Source: Planctomycetota bacterium (GTDB lineage: Bacteria; Planctomycetota; Phycisphaerae; FEN-1346; JAACEH01). From it: a DNA stretch of 12,251 nucleotides. A program made the translations under genes and the position numbers. A model generated the notes under the pieces. The model saw nothing but the letters and a program-made list of their open reading frames with translations, was not told where the DNA came from and made no database searches. Within the stretch, counting starts at the first letter, position 1; each line of letters opens with the position of its first letter. The DNA lies in the NCBI GenBank assembly GCA_016935955.1, contig JAFGPY010000236.1, positions 1 to 12,251 of the forward strand, given 5' to 3'. Of the stretch, positions 1-7,585 are shown in pieces.

Positions 1-1110
1 CGCCTGTTCACTGGACCCTTCGGCCAGCGACTGGCTGGAGGCCGAGACCTGGCCCGAGGCGGCCGCCGTCTGCTCCGCGCCGTCGGTGAGCCCCGCGATG
101 ACGCGTTGAATCGGCTTGACGATGCTGCGCGTGATAATCACGCCCAGCAGCGACCCAAGAACGACACCGCCGATGGCCATGCCGATCATGAGGGCGTTGG
201 ACCTGGCGGCAATCGACTCCATCTGCTGCTTGAGGGCGGCATCGAGCGTCTGCATGTCGCCAACGACGGCATTGGCCGTCTTGGCCATGTCGGAGTTCGC
301 CTGGCGTCCCTTGACGATGCCGTCGTAGAACTTGTCGCCCGTGGACTTGTACTGGGCGAAGAGATCCTTGATGCGTGCGGCCGCAGCCTCGAGCTGGCCG
401 TCACCGCTGACGAGCTTGGCCCAATTGTCGGTGCCTTGCAGCGTCGCATCAAGTTGTTTCTGGTAGGCCTCGTACTGGACGTCGGCCTGGGTCTTCGACA
501 GGTAGACGGCGGTCACGCGCAGGAGGAAGAACGCGCCGACGACGTCGCCCTGGACCTTCTCCTCAATGGTGGTCAGTCGGGCCAAGGCGTCGAAGTCCTT
601 CGTCTCGGCGGCCTTCTGCTTGGCCGGAGCGATGACCTCGCTGCGGACCTTGTCGACCTCGGAGGTGATGCTCCAACCGATCTTGGCCCACTCGGCGAAG
701 GCGTCTTCCTTGATCTTCTCGGCCGGGACGACGTCCTGCGTGAAGGCCTTCTCATAGTCCTGCGTGTTGGCCAGCGCCTGATTGACCAGGCGGCGGTCGT
801 CGTCGCTCAGACTGTCCTGCTGCGACAAAGCTCCGAGGGCCGTCTTCAGACCCTCGCAGGATTCCTTCCAAAGATCCACGGCCGTCTTCTCGTCGTTGAT
901 CTTGGCGAATCCCTTGATGGAGAAATCGCGACGGTACTTGGCGCAGGAATCGAGCAGTTTGCTGCACTGCTCCCCATCGCTGCGCAGGTTGGCCACGCCC
1001 AGGGTGCTGTTCAAGGCATCCCATCCGACGTAGCCCATGATGGCGGCAATGAGCACCAGCACGCCAAAGCCCAAAGCCATTTTCGACGACAGTTTCAGAT
1101 TCCCGAGCAT
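1..1110 (-). CDS. Methyl-accepting chemotaxis protein, N-terminal part (cut by window edge)
   Basis: Membrane chemoreceptor that would sense a periplasmic ligand and signal to CheA/CheW. The open frame runs 370 codons from the ATG at 1110 to the window edge with no stop, so the C-terminal signalling domain is missing only because the window ends. The start has AAAGGAT about 8 bases upstream. Seen: TM1 at residues ~11-29, a mostly helical periplasmic region at ~30-305, and TM2 at ~306-326. Then comes a very short linker (VKPIQRVIAGL) leading into TAAASGQVSASSQSLAEG, a run typical of the methylation-helix start in many MCPs. The sensor is about 275 residues, too long for a plain four-helix bundle, so a helical bimodular (HBM-like) sensor is an inference. 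Three cysteines (C49, C56, C85) lie in the sensor region. The normal ~50-residue HAMP domain appears shortened. Family assignment is firm; the ligand is unknown. Confidence 0.88.
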   Translation of the reverse strand, partial: MLGNLKLSSKMALGFGVLVLIAAIMGYVGWDALNSTLGVANLRSDGEQCSKLLDSCAKYRRDFSIKGFAKINDEKTAVDLWKESCEGLKTALGALSQQDSLSDDDRRLVNQALANTQDYEKAFTQDVVPAEKIKEDAFAEWAKIGWSITSEVDKVRSEVIAPAKQKAAETKDFDALARLTTIEEKVQGDVVGAFFLLRVTAVYLSKTQADVQYEAYQKQLDATLQGTDNWAKLVSGDGQLEAAAARIKDLFAQYKSTGDKFYDGIVKGRQANSDMAKTANAVVGDMQTLDAALKQQMESIAARSNALMIGMAIGGVVLGSLLGVIITRSIVKPIQRVIAGLTDGAEQTAAASGQVSASSQSLAEGSSEQA

Positions 1111-1153
1111 CGCTTCATCCTTTCGCAAATGGTCCCCTTGGCGACTCGTTCTG

Positions 1154-1176
1154 TGGCGTGGAGGCACACCACGCCA
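1154..1176 (-). repeat. Perfect 8-bp hairpin in the chemoreceptor leader
   Basis: The arms TGGCGTGG (1154-1161) and CCACGCCA (1169-1176) are exact complements around a 7-base spacer. It lies 44 bases upstream of the chemoreceptor ATG. No T-run follows on the minus strand, so it is not a standard terminator. It could be an RNA leader structure or a protein-binding dyad; the sequence does not decide. Confidence 0.5.
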
Positions 1177-1474
1177 TCCCGGAGCCGCGCAGGCTTTCGC
1201 CTTCCGCCCGCGCGGGGCCCACTTCCGGACAGTGCTCAACGATTGGAGAAGGACTCGTGATGTTCAACGGTGTGAGGCAACGTCCGTGCGCCGGCGTCTG
1301 TCGCCGCCCCCGGCGACCGTTATACAGACACGAATGCAACGGGCGTGTACCCCCCTCCGCTGCATTCTTCCGTCTGCGTTCGCTGCCGACAGCCACAGCC
1401 ATGCCACGTCTCCAGTCCCCCCACAGGACTTGGGCGACAGGGGTGCATGTCGGCAATGTGCATGGTCTTGTTAA

Positions 1475-1514
1475 CTGGTAGAGTTACCAGATTTATTTCA
1501 CGTGCGGAACGCAC
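1475..1514 (-). terminator. Two small hairpins after the response regulator; weak terminator candidate
   Basis: Reading the minus strand past the response-regulator stop, GTGCG-TTC-CGCAC (1514-1502) is followed by the AT-rich GTGAAATAAAT and then CTGGTA-ACTC-TACCAG (1490-1475). Both stems are perfect but short (5 and 6 bp), and neither is followed by a U-tract. The position 40-80 bases past the last gene of the putative operon is right for 3'-end formation, but as an intrinsic terminator it is poor. It may instead stabilise the 3' end. Confidence 0.25.
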
Positions 1515-1554
1515 AGTGCCCTATGGTAGGCTCTAGCGAATACTTCCGACAATA

Positions 1555-2208
1555 TCAATGATCCAGCGGCGTCAGCCCCTCGCGAATGGCGTATTTGGTG
1601 AGTTCGGCCACGCTACGGATGTTGAGCTTGTTCATGATGCTCTGGCGGTGATAATCGACGGTCTTAGTACTGACAAACAGGATCGTGGCGATCTCCTTGG
1701 AACTCTTTCCTTCGACCACAAGTTGCAGGACTTCGCGTTCGCGGCTGGTCAATTGGGGGGCCAGGGTGCCGTCCGGCGCGGTTTTGTCGAGCAGCGACGA
1801 TGGGTCGAAGAATTCGGCGAGTTCGGAGGAGAAGAATTTTTCGCCGGCCATGGCCGCACGGATGCCACGGACCACTTCGTCGATCGGGGCGCTCTTGATC
1901 AGATAGCCGCACGCACCGGCCTGCAGCATGGCGGCGACGAACTCGCGGTTGGCGTGCATCGACAGGGCCAGCACCTTCACCTCGGGGTGCTGCCGCACGA
2001 CCTGCTCGGTGGCCATCACGCCATTGAGGTCGGCCATCGTCACATCCATCAGGACGACGTCCGGCTGAAGTTCGTCGACCATTTCGATGGCCTGGCGGCC
2101 GTTTGCGGCCACTCCTACGACCTCCATGTCGGGCTTGTTGTCCAGCAGTTCCCGCAGGCCCTCAACCACGATCCGATGGTCGTCCACCAGCAAGACCCTG
2201 ATACTCAT
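1555..2208 (-). CDS. NarL/FixJ-family DNA-binding response regulator
   Basis: Two-component transcription regulator of 217 residues, the usual family length. The receiver domain (~3-120) has the acidic pair D9/D10, phospho-acceptor D55 (in VVLMDVTM), S83 at the conserved Ser/Thr position and K105. A linker (~121-150) leads to a LuxR-type helix-turn-helix (~153-210) with the family signature LTSREREVLQL and a recognition helix in VSTKTVDYHRQS. The ATG (2206-2208) overlaps the kinase stop as ATGA, and AAGGAAGGACGGGGA lies just upstream, so translation is probably coupled to the kinase. The adjacent kinase is almost certainly its partner. All catalytic receiver residues are intact. Target genes are unknown; autoregulation of the upstream promoter is possible but not shown. 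Confidence 0.95.
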   Translation of the reverse strand: MSIRVLLVDDHRIVVEGLRELLDNKPDMEVVGVAANGRQAIEMVDELQPDVVLMDVTMADLNGVMATEQVVRQHPEVKVLALSMHANREFVAAMLQAGACGYLIKSAPIDEVVRGIRAAMAGEKFFSSELAEFFDPSSLLDKTAPDGTLAPQLTSREREVLQLVVEGKSSKEIATILFVSTKTVDYHRQSIMNKLNIRSVAELTKYAIREGLTPLDH

Positions 2209-3746
2209 GTTCCCCGTCCTTCCTTGCCCGGCTGCCCGTGGCCGGGCATGACCAGCGCAACGTGCGTGCCCGATCCGGCGGCGCTGTCGATCTGCACGCG
2301 GCCGCCCACCGCAATAAGCCTCTCACGAATACTGAAAAGCCCGAATCCCGACGGGGACTCGGACGGCCCCGACGGCGGAGACTTCTCGAAACCACGGCCG
2401 TCGTCCTGCACGTCGACGTGCAGCTCTCCGTCGTGGGCGGCCATCGACACGACGACGCGGCTCGCCCCGGCGTGCCGCTCCACGTTGTTCAGCAGTTCAC
2501 GCACCGAATGGAACACGGCGGCGCGAAGATCGTCGCTGAGCCGATCCTTGACCTCTTCGCCCCGGAACTCGGTGCGGATGCCCGTCCGCCTGCCGAACTG
2601 CTCGGCCAGCCACTTCAGGGCGGCCGCAAGGCCCACCTCGTAGAGCAGCGGCGGGCACAGTTCGATGGTCAGGGTGCGAGCCTCCTGGATGGTCAGGTCG
2701 ATCTGTTCAAGCATCTGCCGCAGCAGGTCGGCCTGGCGATCCTGCAGGCCGAGGTCGCGCATCAGGGCGGCCTTGGCCTTGATCGCGAACAGGCGCTGGC
2801 CGATGCCGTCGTGCAGGGCTGCGGCCAACTCGCGTCGCTCGCGTTTCTCGACCAGTGACAGTTCCGAGGCCAGCATGCGAAGCCGTTGCTGATACTGAGA
2901 GAGCCGCATCTCGGCCTGCCGCTGCTCGCTGATGTCCTGTAGCGTCTCGATGGCCCCGGTGACCTTGCCGTCGGCGCTGTAGAGGAGTGCGGCCAGGAAG
3001 TAGACCGTCCGCTTCCAGCCGCGCATCACCAGGTCGTCGGTCGCCTCGTACGCTCCGCGAATGGCGGTGCTGACGGTGACCCCTTTGCCATTATACAGCC
3101 GATGGAGCGTGTCGAAGTCGCCGTCCAGGACCACTTCGGCCAGCAGCGGCCGCTGGACGCCCTGGTAGAAGACGGCACCGTCGATGGGCTGGCCCAGGAC
3201 GGCCTTGCGCCGCACGCCGGTCAGTTCCTCGCAGGCCCGGTTCCAGTAGGTCACGCGGTGGTCCACGTCGATGACGAACATGGCCACGGGCGTGCCGTCC
3301 AGAATGTCGTTGAGGACGCGCTGCGGCAACATCGCGGCACTCGGAGAGAGTTCCAGGGACGCCCGCCTGCGGCTGAGAGCCACGGCCACCGTGCCGGGCA
3401 GGGACTCGGGGCGCACCGGGCGGAAGATCACCTCGTCGACGCCGGACTCGGCGAAGCTCGCCGACAGTTGCGAAGCCTTATCGACATCGGCTACCAGCAC
3501 CACAGCGGCATAGCGCAGGGCGGGCTCGGTCCGCAACCGGCGGCAGATGTCCAGGGCGGACTCGTAGTCCGCCACGTCGACCACGACGCACGCCGGGGCC
3601 TGCTGCCCTGCCCGCGCCAGAAGCCATCCCACGTTGGGAACCACGGACATGCCGAGGAACGTTGCGGCTTCGTTCCCGCTCGACGACGAGGCAGCCTCCG
3701 GGCAGAGCGACCGGCCGCCGATAATCACCACTGAGTGCTCACTCAT
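2205..3746 (-). CDS. Soluble sensor histidine kinase: degenerate receiver, PAS, HisKA_3, HATPase
   Basis: NarL-partner type (HPK7-like) histidine kinase of 513 residues with no membrane segment, so it should sense a cytoplasmic signal. Residues ~4-125 have a receiver-like pattern (D57 after a hydrophobic strand, then VIFRP near 106-110). The acidic pair expected in the first loop is absent (VVIIGGRS) and the conserved Lys is Arg, so this looks like a pseudo-receiver. A PAS domain spans ~140-275 (MFVIDVDHRVTYWNRACEEL), and the C-terminal DISEQRQAEMRL resembles a PAC end joined to a helix. HisKA_3 spans ~300-370 with phospho-acceptor H312 in AALHDGIGQ. HATPase follows at ~405-500: N-box ELLNNVERHA with N420/N421, G1 box DDGRGF 448-453, GFGL 467-470. 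It starts 25 bp after the thioredoxin gene stop and ends in a 4-bp overlap with the regulator. The ligand is unknown. Confidence 0.93.
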   Translation of the reverse strand: MSEHSVVIIGGRSLCPEAASSSSGNEAATFLGMSVVPNVGWLLARAGQQAPACVVVDVADYESALDICRRLRTEPALRYAAVVLVADVDKASQLSASFAESGVDEVIFRPVRPESLPGTVAVALSRRRASLELSPSAAMLPQRVLNDILDGTPVAMFVIDVDHRVTYWNRACEELTGVRRKAVLGQPIDGAVFYQGVQRPLLAEVVLDGDFDTLHRLYNGKGVTVSTAIRGAYEATDDLVMRGWKRTVYFLAALLYSADGKVTGAIETLQDISEQRQAEMRLSQYQQRLRMLASELSLVEKRERRELAAALHDGIGQRLFAIKAKAALMRDLGLQDRQADLLRQMLEQIDLTIQEARTLTIELCPPLLYEVGLAAALKWLAEQFGRRTGIRTEFRGEEVKDRLSDDLRAAVFHSVRELLNNVERHAGASRVVVSMAAHDGELHVDVQDDGRGFEKSPPSGPSESPSGFGLFSIRERLIAVGGRVQIDSAAGSGTHVALVMPGHGQPGKEGRGT

Positions 3747-3771
3747 GACAACCGGTTCCGACAGCCCCCTC

Positions 3772-5013
3772 TTACTGGCCCCTCTTGCTCCCCAGGACGC
3801 CCTTGAGTTTCTGCAGGAACGGCTCCGGGCCGCCGCTCATGTAGCCCATCTGGCCGACCTGGTTGCCCGACGGGTCGAGCACGATGACCGTCGGATAACC
3901 GTTGACCTTGTACTTCGAAGCCAGCTTCTGGTTCTGGGCCACAACGGTGGGATCCATCTTCCTGCTCCTCGGGAAGTCCAGCTTGACGAGGATCAGGTTC
4001 TTCCGGGCGTAGTCCTGAAACGTCGGAGTGCTGAAGATCTCGCGATCGAGCTTGATGCACCATCCGCACCAGTCGCTGCCGGTGAAGTCGAGCAGCATGG
4101 GACGCTTCATCTCGGCGGCCAGGGTCTGCGCCTTGGCGAAATCCTCAAGCCATGTGCCGTCGTACTTCATGGGAGGCAGCGCCGCCTTGACGGGCTTGAC
4201 CACGGCGGCGGCCGCAGGCAGTTCGGCCGACTGGTAGATCACCTTGTTGCCGACCAGGTCGATGACGGCCACGTTGTCGAGGCCGTCGGGCAGACTGAAC
4301 GTCTTGATGAGTTCGCGGCGACGGTCCAGGTTGTCGCCGCGCAGATCGTCGGGCGCCTGCAGGAGCACGGTCACCAGGCGCATGTTGGCCAGGGCGATCA
4401 GCTCGCGGTCCTTGGTCAGCTTGCCGGTCTTGGCCACCGAATCGCTGTTCTTGGAGTTGGCGACCACGAGCATGAGCGGTTTCTCGTCCTGCTTCGCCTC
4501 GCGCATCGCGGCCTCCAGCGACTCGGCCGTCCTCAGGAACGGGCGGCTGCGGACGATGCCCTGGGCCTGTTCGAGCCAGGCGTCGCTGCGGCCGGAGGAG
4601 TAGCCCGGGATGCGGCCGACCTCCTCCCCTTCACTGTCGACCACGACGACCGTCGGGAAGCCCTCGACCTTGAGCTGCTTCTTCAACCGCTCGTTCTGGT
4701 TCTTGACGACCGTGCTCTGCTTGCCCTTGCGCGGGAAATCCAGTTCCAGGAGCACGACGTTCTTCTCGGCCCACTCGGCGAAGGCCGGCGAGTTGAAGAC
4801 CTCGCGCTTCAGTTCGGCGCAGTACGGGCACCAGTCGCTGCCCGTGAAGTTCATCAAGATCAGCTTGTCGTCGGCACGCGCTTCGCCCCGCGCCTTCGTC
4901 AGCAGCGTCTGCCACCGAGGCTCGGCCGCACGCGCGCCAACCGCAAGCAGACCGAACACCGCCACGCCCGCCATCGCCGCCCGCACCACATACCGGCATG
5001 TCGCTTGCACCAT
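3772..5013 (-). CDS. Exported protein with three thioredoxin-like modules
   Basis: Predicted thiol-disulfide protein of the cell envelope, 413 residues. I chose the ATG at 5013 because AAGGAG sits exactly 7 bases upstream; starts at 5019 or 5067 are too close to, or upstream of, that site. A signal peptide covers about 1-29 (hydrophobic AAMAGVAVFGLLAVGARA). Module 1 (~45-155) has NFTGSDWCPYC (C62/C65) and a cis-Pro candidate P120 in GFPT. Module 3 (~295-408) has DFTGSDWCGWC (C316/C319) and P374 in GYPT. Between them, ~164-262 repeats the same pattern (KPLMLVVANSKNSDS, later NVAVIDLVGNKV), but the CxxC position is asparagine, serine and lysine. Modules 1 and 3 resemble the Thioredoxin_7/DUF255-like group in planctomycetes. 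It heads a probable operon with the kinase and regulator. A role in oxidative folding or thiol reduction is inferred. Confidence 0.85.
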   Translation of the reverse strand: MVQATCRYVVRAAMAGVAVFGLLAVGARAAEPRWQTLLTKARGEARADDKLILMNFTGSDWCPYCAELKREVFNSPAFAEWAEKNVVLLELDFPRKGKQSTVVKNQNERLKKQLKVEGFPTVVVVDSEGEEVGRIPGYSSGRSDAWLEQAQGIVRSRPFLRTAESLEAAMREAKQDEKPLMLVVANSKNSDSVAKTGKLTKDRELIALANMRLVTVLLQAPDDLRGDNLDRRRELIKTFSLPDGLDNVAVIDLVGNKVIYQSAELPAAAAVVKPVKAALPPMKYDGTWLEDFAKAQTLAAEMKRPMLLDFTGSDWCGWCIKLDREIFSTPTFQDYARKNLILVKLDFPRSRKMDPTVVAQNQKLASKYKVNGYPTVIVLDPSGNQVGQMGYMSGGPEPFLQKLKGVLGSKRGQ

Positions 5014-5020
5014 AGCCATA

Positions 5021-5026
5021 CTCCTT
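5021..5026 (-). promoter_or_regulatory. Ribosome binding site that decides the thioredoxin-protein start
   Basis: AAGGAG on the minus strand, 7 bases before the ATG at 5013. The in-frame ATG at 5019 is only one base away from it, too close to be used efficiently. Confidence 0.75.
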
Positions 5027-5102
5027 CTTAAGAGGAGCCGCCAACCGCTGCCCCACCATCGCGGCAACGGGCCAACTCGTCGAATGACTCACGGTGCAAT
5101 TT

Positions 5103-5131
5103 ATTATGGCAAGATCGGGGCTGCACTTCAA
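5103..5131 (-). promoter_or_regulatory. Sigma70-type promoter for the thioredoxin-kinase-regulator operon
   Basis: On the minus strand a TTGAAG -35 box (5131-5126) is separated by exactly 17 bases from CATAAT (5108-5103). The -10 box is preceded by TGC, giving an extended -10 (TGCCATAAT). The -10 matches 5 of 6 consensus bases and the -35 matches 4 of 6. The expected start near 5096 gives a leader of about 80 bases. This is one of the few AT-richer patches in the area. It is a pattern match only, but the spacing and position are good. Confidence 0.55.
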
Positions 5132-5139
5132 GGTGAAGT
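5125..5139. promoter_or_regulatory. Inverted repeat overlapping the -35 box (candidate operator)
   Basis: ACTTCA (5125-5130), spacer AGG, TGAAGT (5134-5139): a perfect 6-bp dyad that covers the whole proposed -35 hexamer. A regulator bound here would compete with RNA polymerase. Which protein binds is unknown; the operon's own NarL-type regulator is one possibility, but the dyad does not follow the classical NarL 7-2-7 arrangement. Confidence 0.35.
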
Positions 5140-5214
5140 CCGGCCTCCCGGGGCTGGCGGGCACATGGCGGCCGCAGGCGCCGGCATGACCGCCTTGACG
5201 CCGCGACGCGCGGA

Positions 5215-6396
<1,182 letters not shown>

Positions 6397-6410
6397 CGGT
6401 TGCCCTCCCC

Positions 6411-7451
6411 CTACTCCGCCCAACTCAGAACGACCTTGCCCGACTGCCCTGAACGCATGACCTCGAAGGCCTGCCGGAAGTCCGCGACGTCGAAGCGATG
6501 GGTAATCACCGGCATGATGTCCAGCCCGCTCTGAAGCATGACCGTCATCTTGTACCACGTCTCGTACATCTCACGGCCGTAGATGCCTTTGATCGTCAGG
6601 CCGTTGAAGACCACCAGGTTCCAGTCGATCAGCGTGTTGGCCTCGGGAATGCCGAGCATGGCAATCTTGCCGCCGTGGCACATGTTGGCCAGCATGTCGC
6701 GAAGCGCGGCCGCGCTGCCCGACATCTCCAGGCCCACGTCGAACCCTTCCTTCATGCCGAGTTGCTTCTGAGCGTCGGCAAGCGTCTGCCCCTTGGACAC
6801 GTCGAGCGCCAGCGTGGCTCCCATCTTGCGGGCCAGGTCCAGGCGATAGGGATTCCTGTCGGTCACGACCACGTGTCGCGCCCCGGCGTGGCGGACGATC
6901 GCCGCAGCCATGATGCCGATCGGCCCGGCGCCGGTAATCAACACGTCCTCGCCCAGGACGTCGAACGACAGGGCCGTGTGCGTCGCGTTGCCCAGCGGAT
7001 CGAAGCACGACAACACGTCGAGCGGAATCTCGGGATCGCAGTGCCAGACGTTGGTGACCGGGATGCTCAGGTACTCGGCGAACGCTCCGGCCCGGTTCAC
7101 GCCGACGCCGCTCGTGTTCGGACAGAGGTGCCGGCGACCGGCCAGACAGTTGCGGCACCGGCCGCAGACCACGTGGCCCTCGCCGCTGACGATCTCACCG
7201 GGATAGAAATCGTGGACGTTCGATCCGACGCGCTCGATGCGGCCGACGAACTCGTGGCCGACGATCATCGGTACGGGGATGGTCCGGGCAGCCCAGGCGT
7301 CCCAATTGTAGATGTGCACGTCGGTGCCGCAGATGGCCGTCTTCAGCACGCGGATCAACACGTCGTTGATGCCGATCTCGGGCACCGGCGCTTCTTCGAG
7401 CCACAGGCCGGGTGCGGCCTCGCGCTTGACCAGGGCCTTCATCGTCGCCAT
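6411..7451 (-). CDS. tdh: L-threonine 3-dehydrogenase
   Basis: Zinc- and NAD-dependent medium-chain dehydrogenase that oxidises L-threonine to 2-amino-3-ketobutyrate in the cytoplasm; the next gene, kbl, uses the product. It is 346 residues (E. coli Tdh is 341). Seen: catalytic-zinc residues C41 ([13 protein letters not shown]) and H66-E67 (GHEFVG), structural zinc cysteines C96, C99, C102 and C110 (CGRCRNC...C), a Rossmann GAGPIG at 174-179, and D198 in [10 protein letters not shown], which fits NAD preference. The [14 protein letters not shown] run is a strong Tdh marker against sorbitol or alcohol dehydrogenases. The ATG at 7451 follows AAGGGGGGACGC; the later ATG at 7442 is less well spaced. 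The 134 bp upstream (7452-7585) contains only a GGCGGCCGCC palindrome at 7541-7550 and no clear promoter, so read-through from upstream is possible. Confidence 0.96.
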   Translation of the reverse strand: MATMKALVKREAAPGLWLEEAPVPEIGINDVLIRVLKTAICGTDVHIYNWDAWAARTIPVPMIVGHEFVGRIERVGSNVHDFYPGEIVSGEGHVVCGRCRNCLAGRRHLCPNTSGVGVNRAGAFAEYLSIPVTNVWHCDPEIPLDVLSCFDPLGNATHTALSFDVLGEDVLITGAGPIGIMAAAIVRHAGARHVVVTDRNPYRLDLARKMGATLALDVSKGQTLADAQKQLGMKEGFDVGLEMSGSAAALRDMLANMCHGGKIAMLGIPEANTLIDWNLVVFNGLTIKGIYGREMYETWYKMTVMLQSGLDIMPVITHRFDVADFRQAFEVMRSGQSGKVVLSWAE

Positions 7452-7585
7452 GCGTCCCCCCTTCGTTGCAGAGCCCATCAGCCACAGGGACACAGACGCG
7501 GCTTCACGGTCGTCGCGATGACCTGCGCCCTTCGACGGACGGCGGCCGCCCGCGGAACCGTACGCCGAAGGCGACAGCGCGACCG

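Larger units (their letters stand above)
1111..1554. other. 444-bp intergenic region between response regulator and chemoreceptor
   Basis: No convincing gene on either strand; the short open frames here lack ribosome sites and recognisable content. It must hold the chemoreceptor's promoter and leader if that gene is transcribed on its own. On the minus strand a TATAAC hexamer (1319-1324) resembles a -10 box, but no -35 lies at the right distance. Several small hairpins are present (1154-1176, 1185-1215, 1475-1490, 1502-1514). The 1185-1215 one has CCGCGC/GCGCGG arms. I saw no match to the conserved core of the c-di-GMP-I riboswitch, which sometimes precedes chemotaxis genes. Confidence 0.6.

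Noticed and set aside
106..1260. 384-codon open frame on the plus strand
   Set aside because: It lies opposite the chemoreceptor, whose minus-strand frame has clear transmembrane and MCP features.
1111..1554. c-di-GMP riboswitch upstream of the chemoreceptor
   Set aside because: The conserved core and tetraloop-receptor pattern could not be found on the minus strand.
5132..5214. Intrinsic terminator after kbl
   Set aside because: GC-rich dyads such as GGCGCC are present but none is followed by a T-run on the minus strand.
6397..6558. Upstream start for kbl at 6558
   Set aside because: It would run inside tdh and add 54 low-complexity residues; the ATG at 6396 has a strong ribosome site and the standard Kbl N-terminus.
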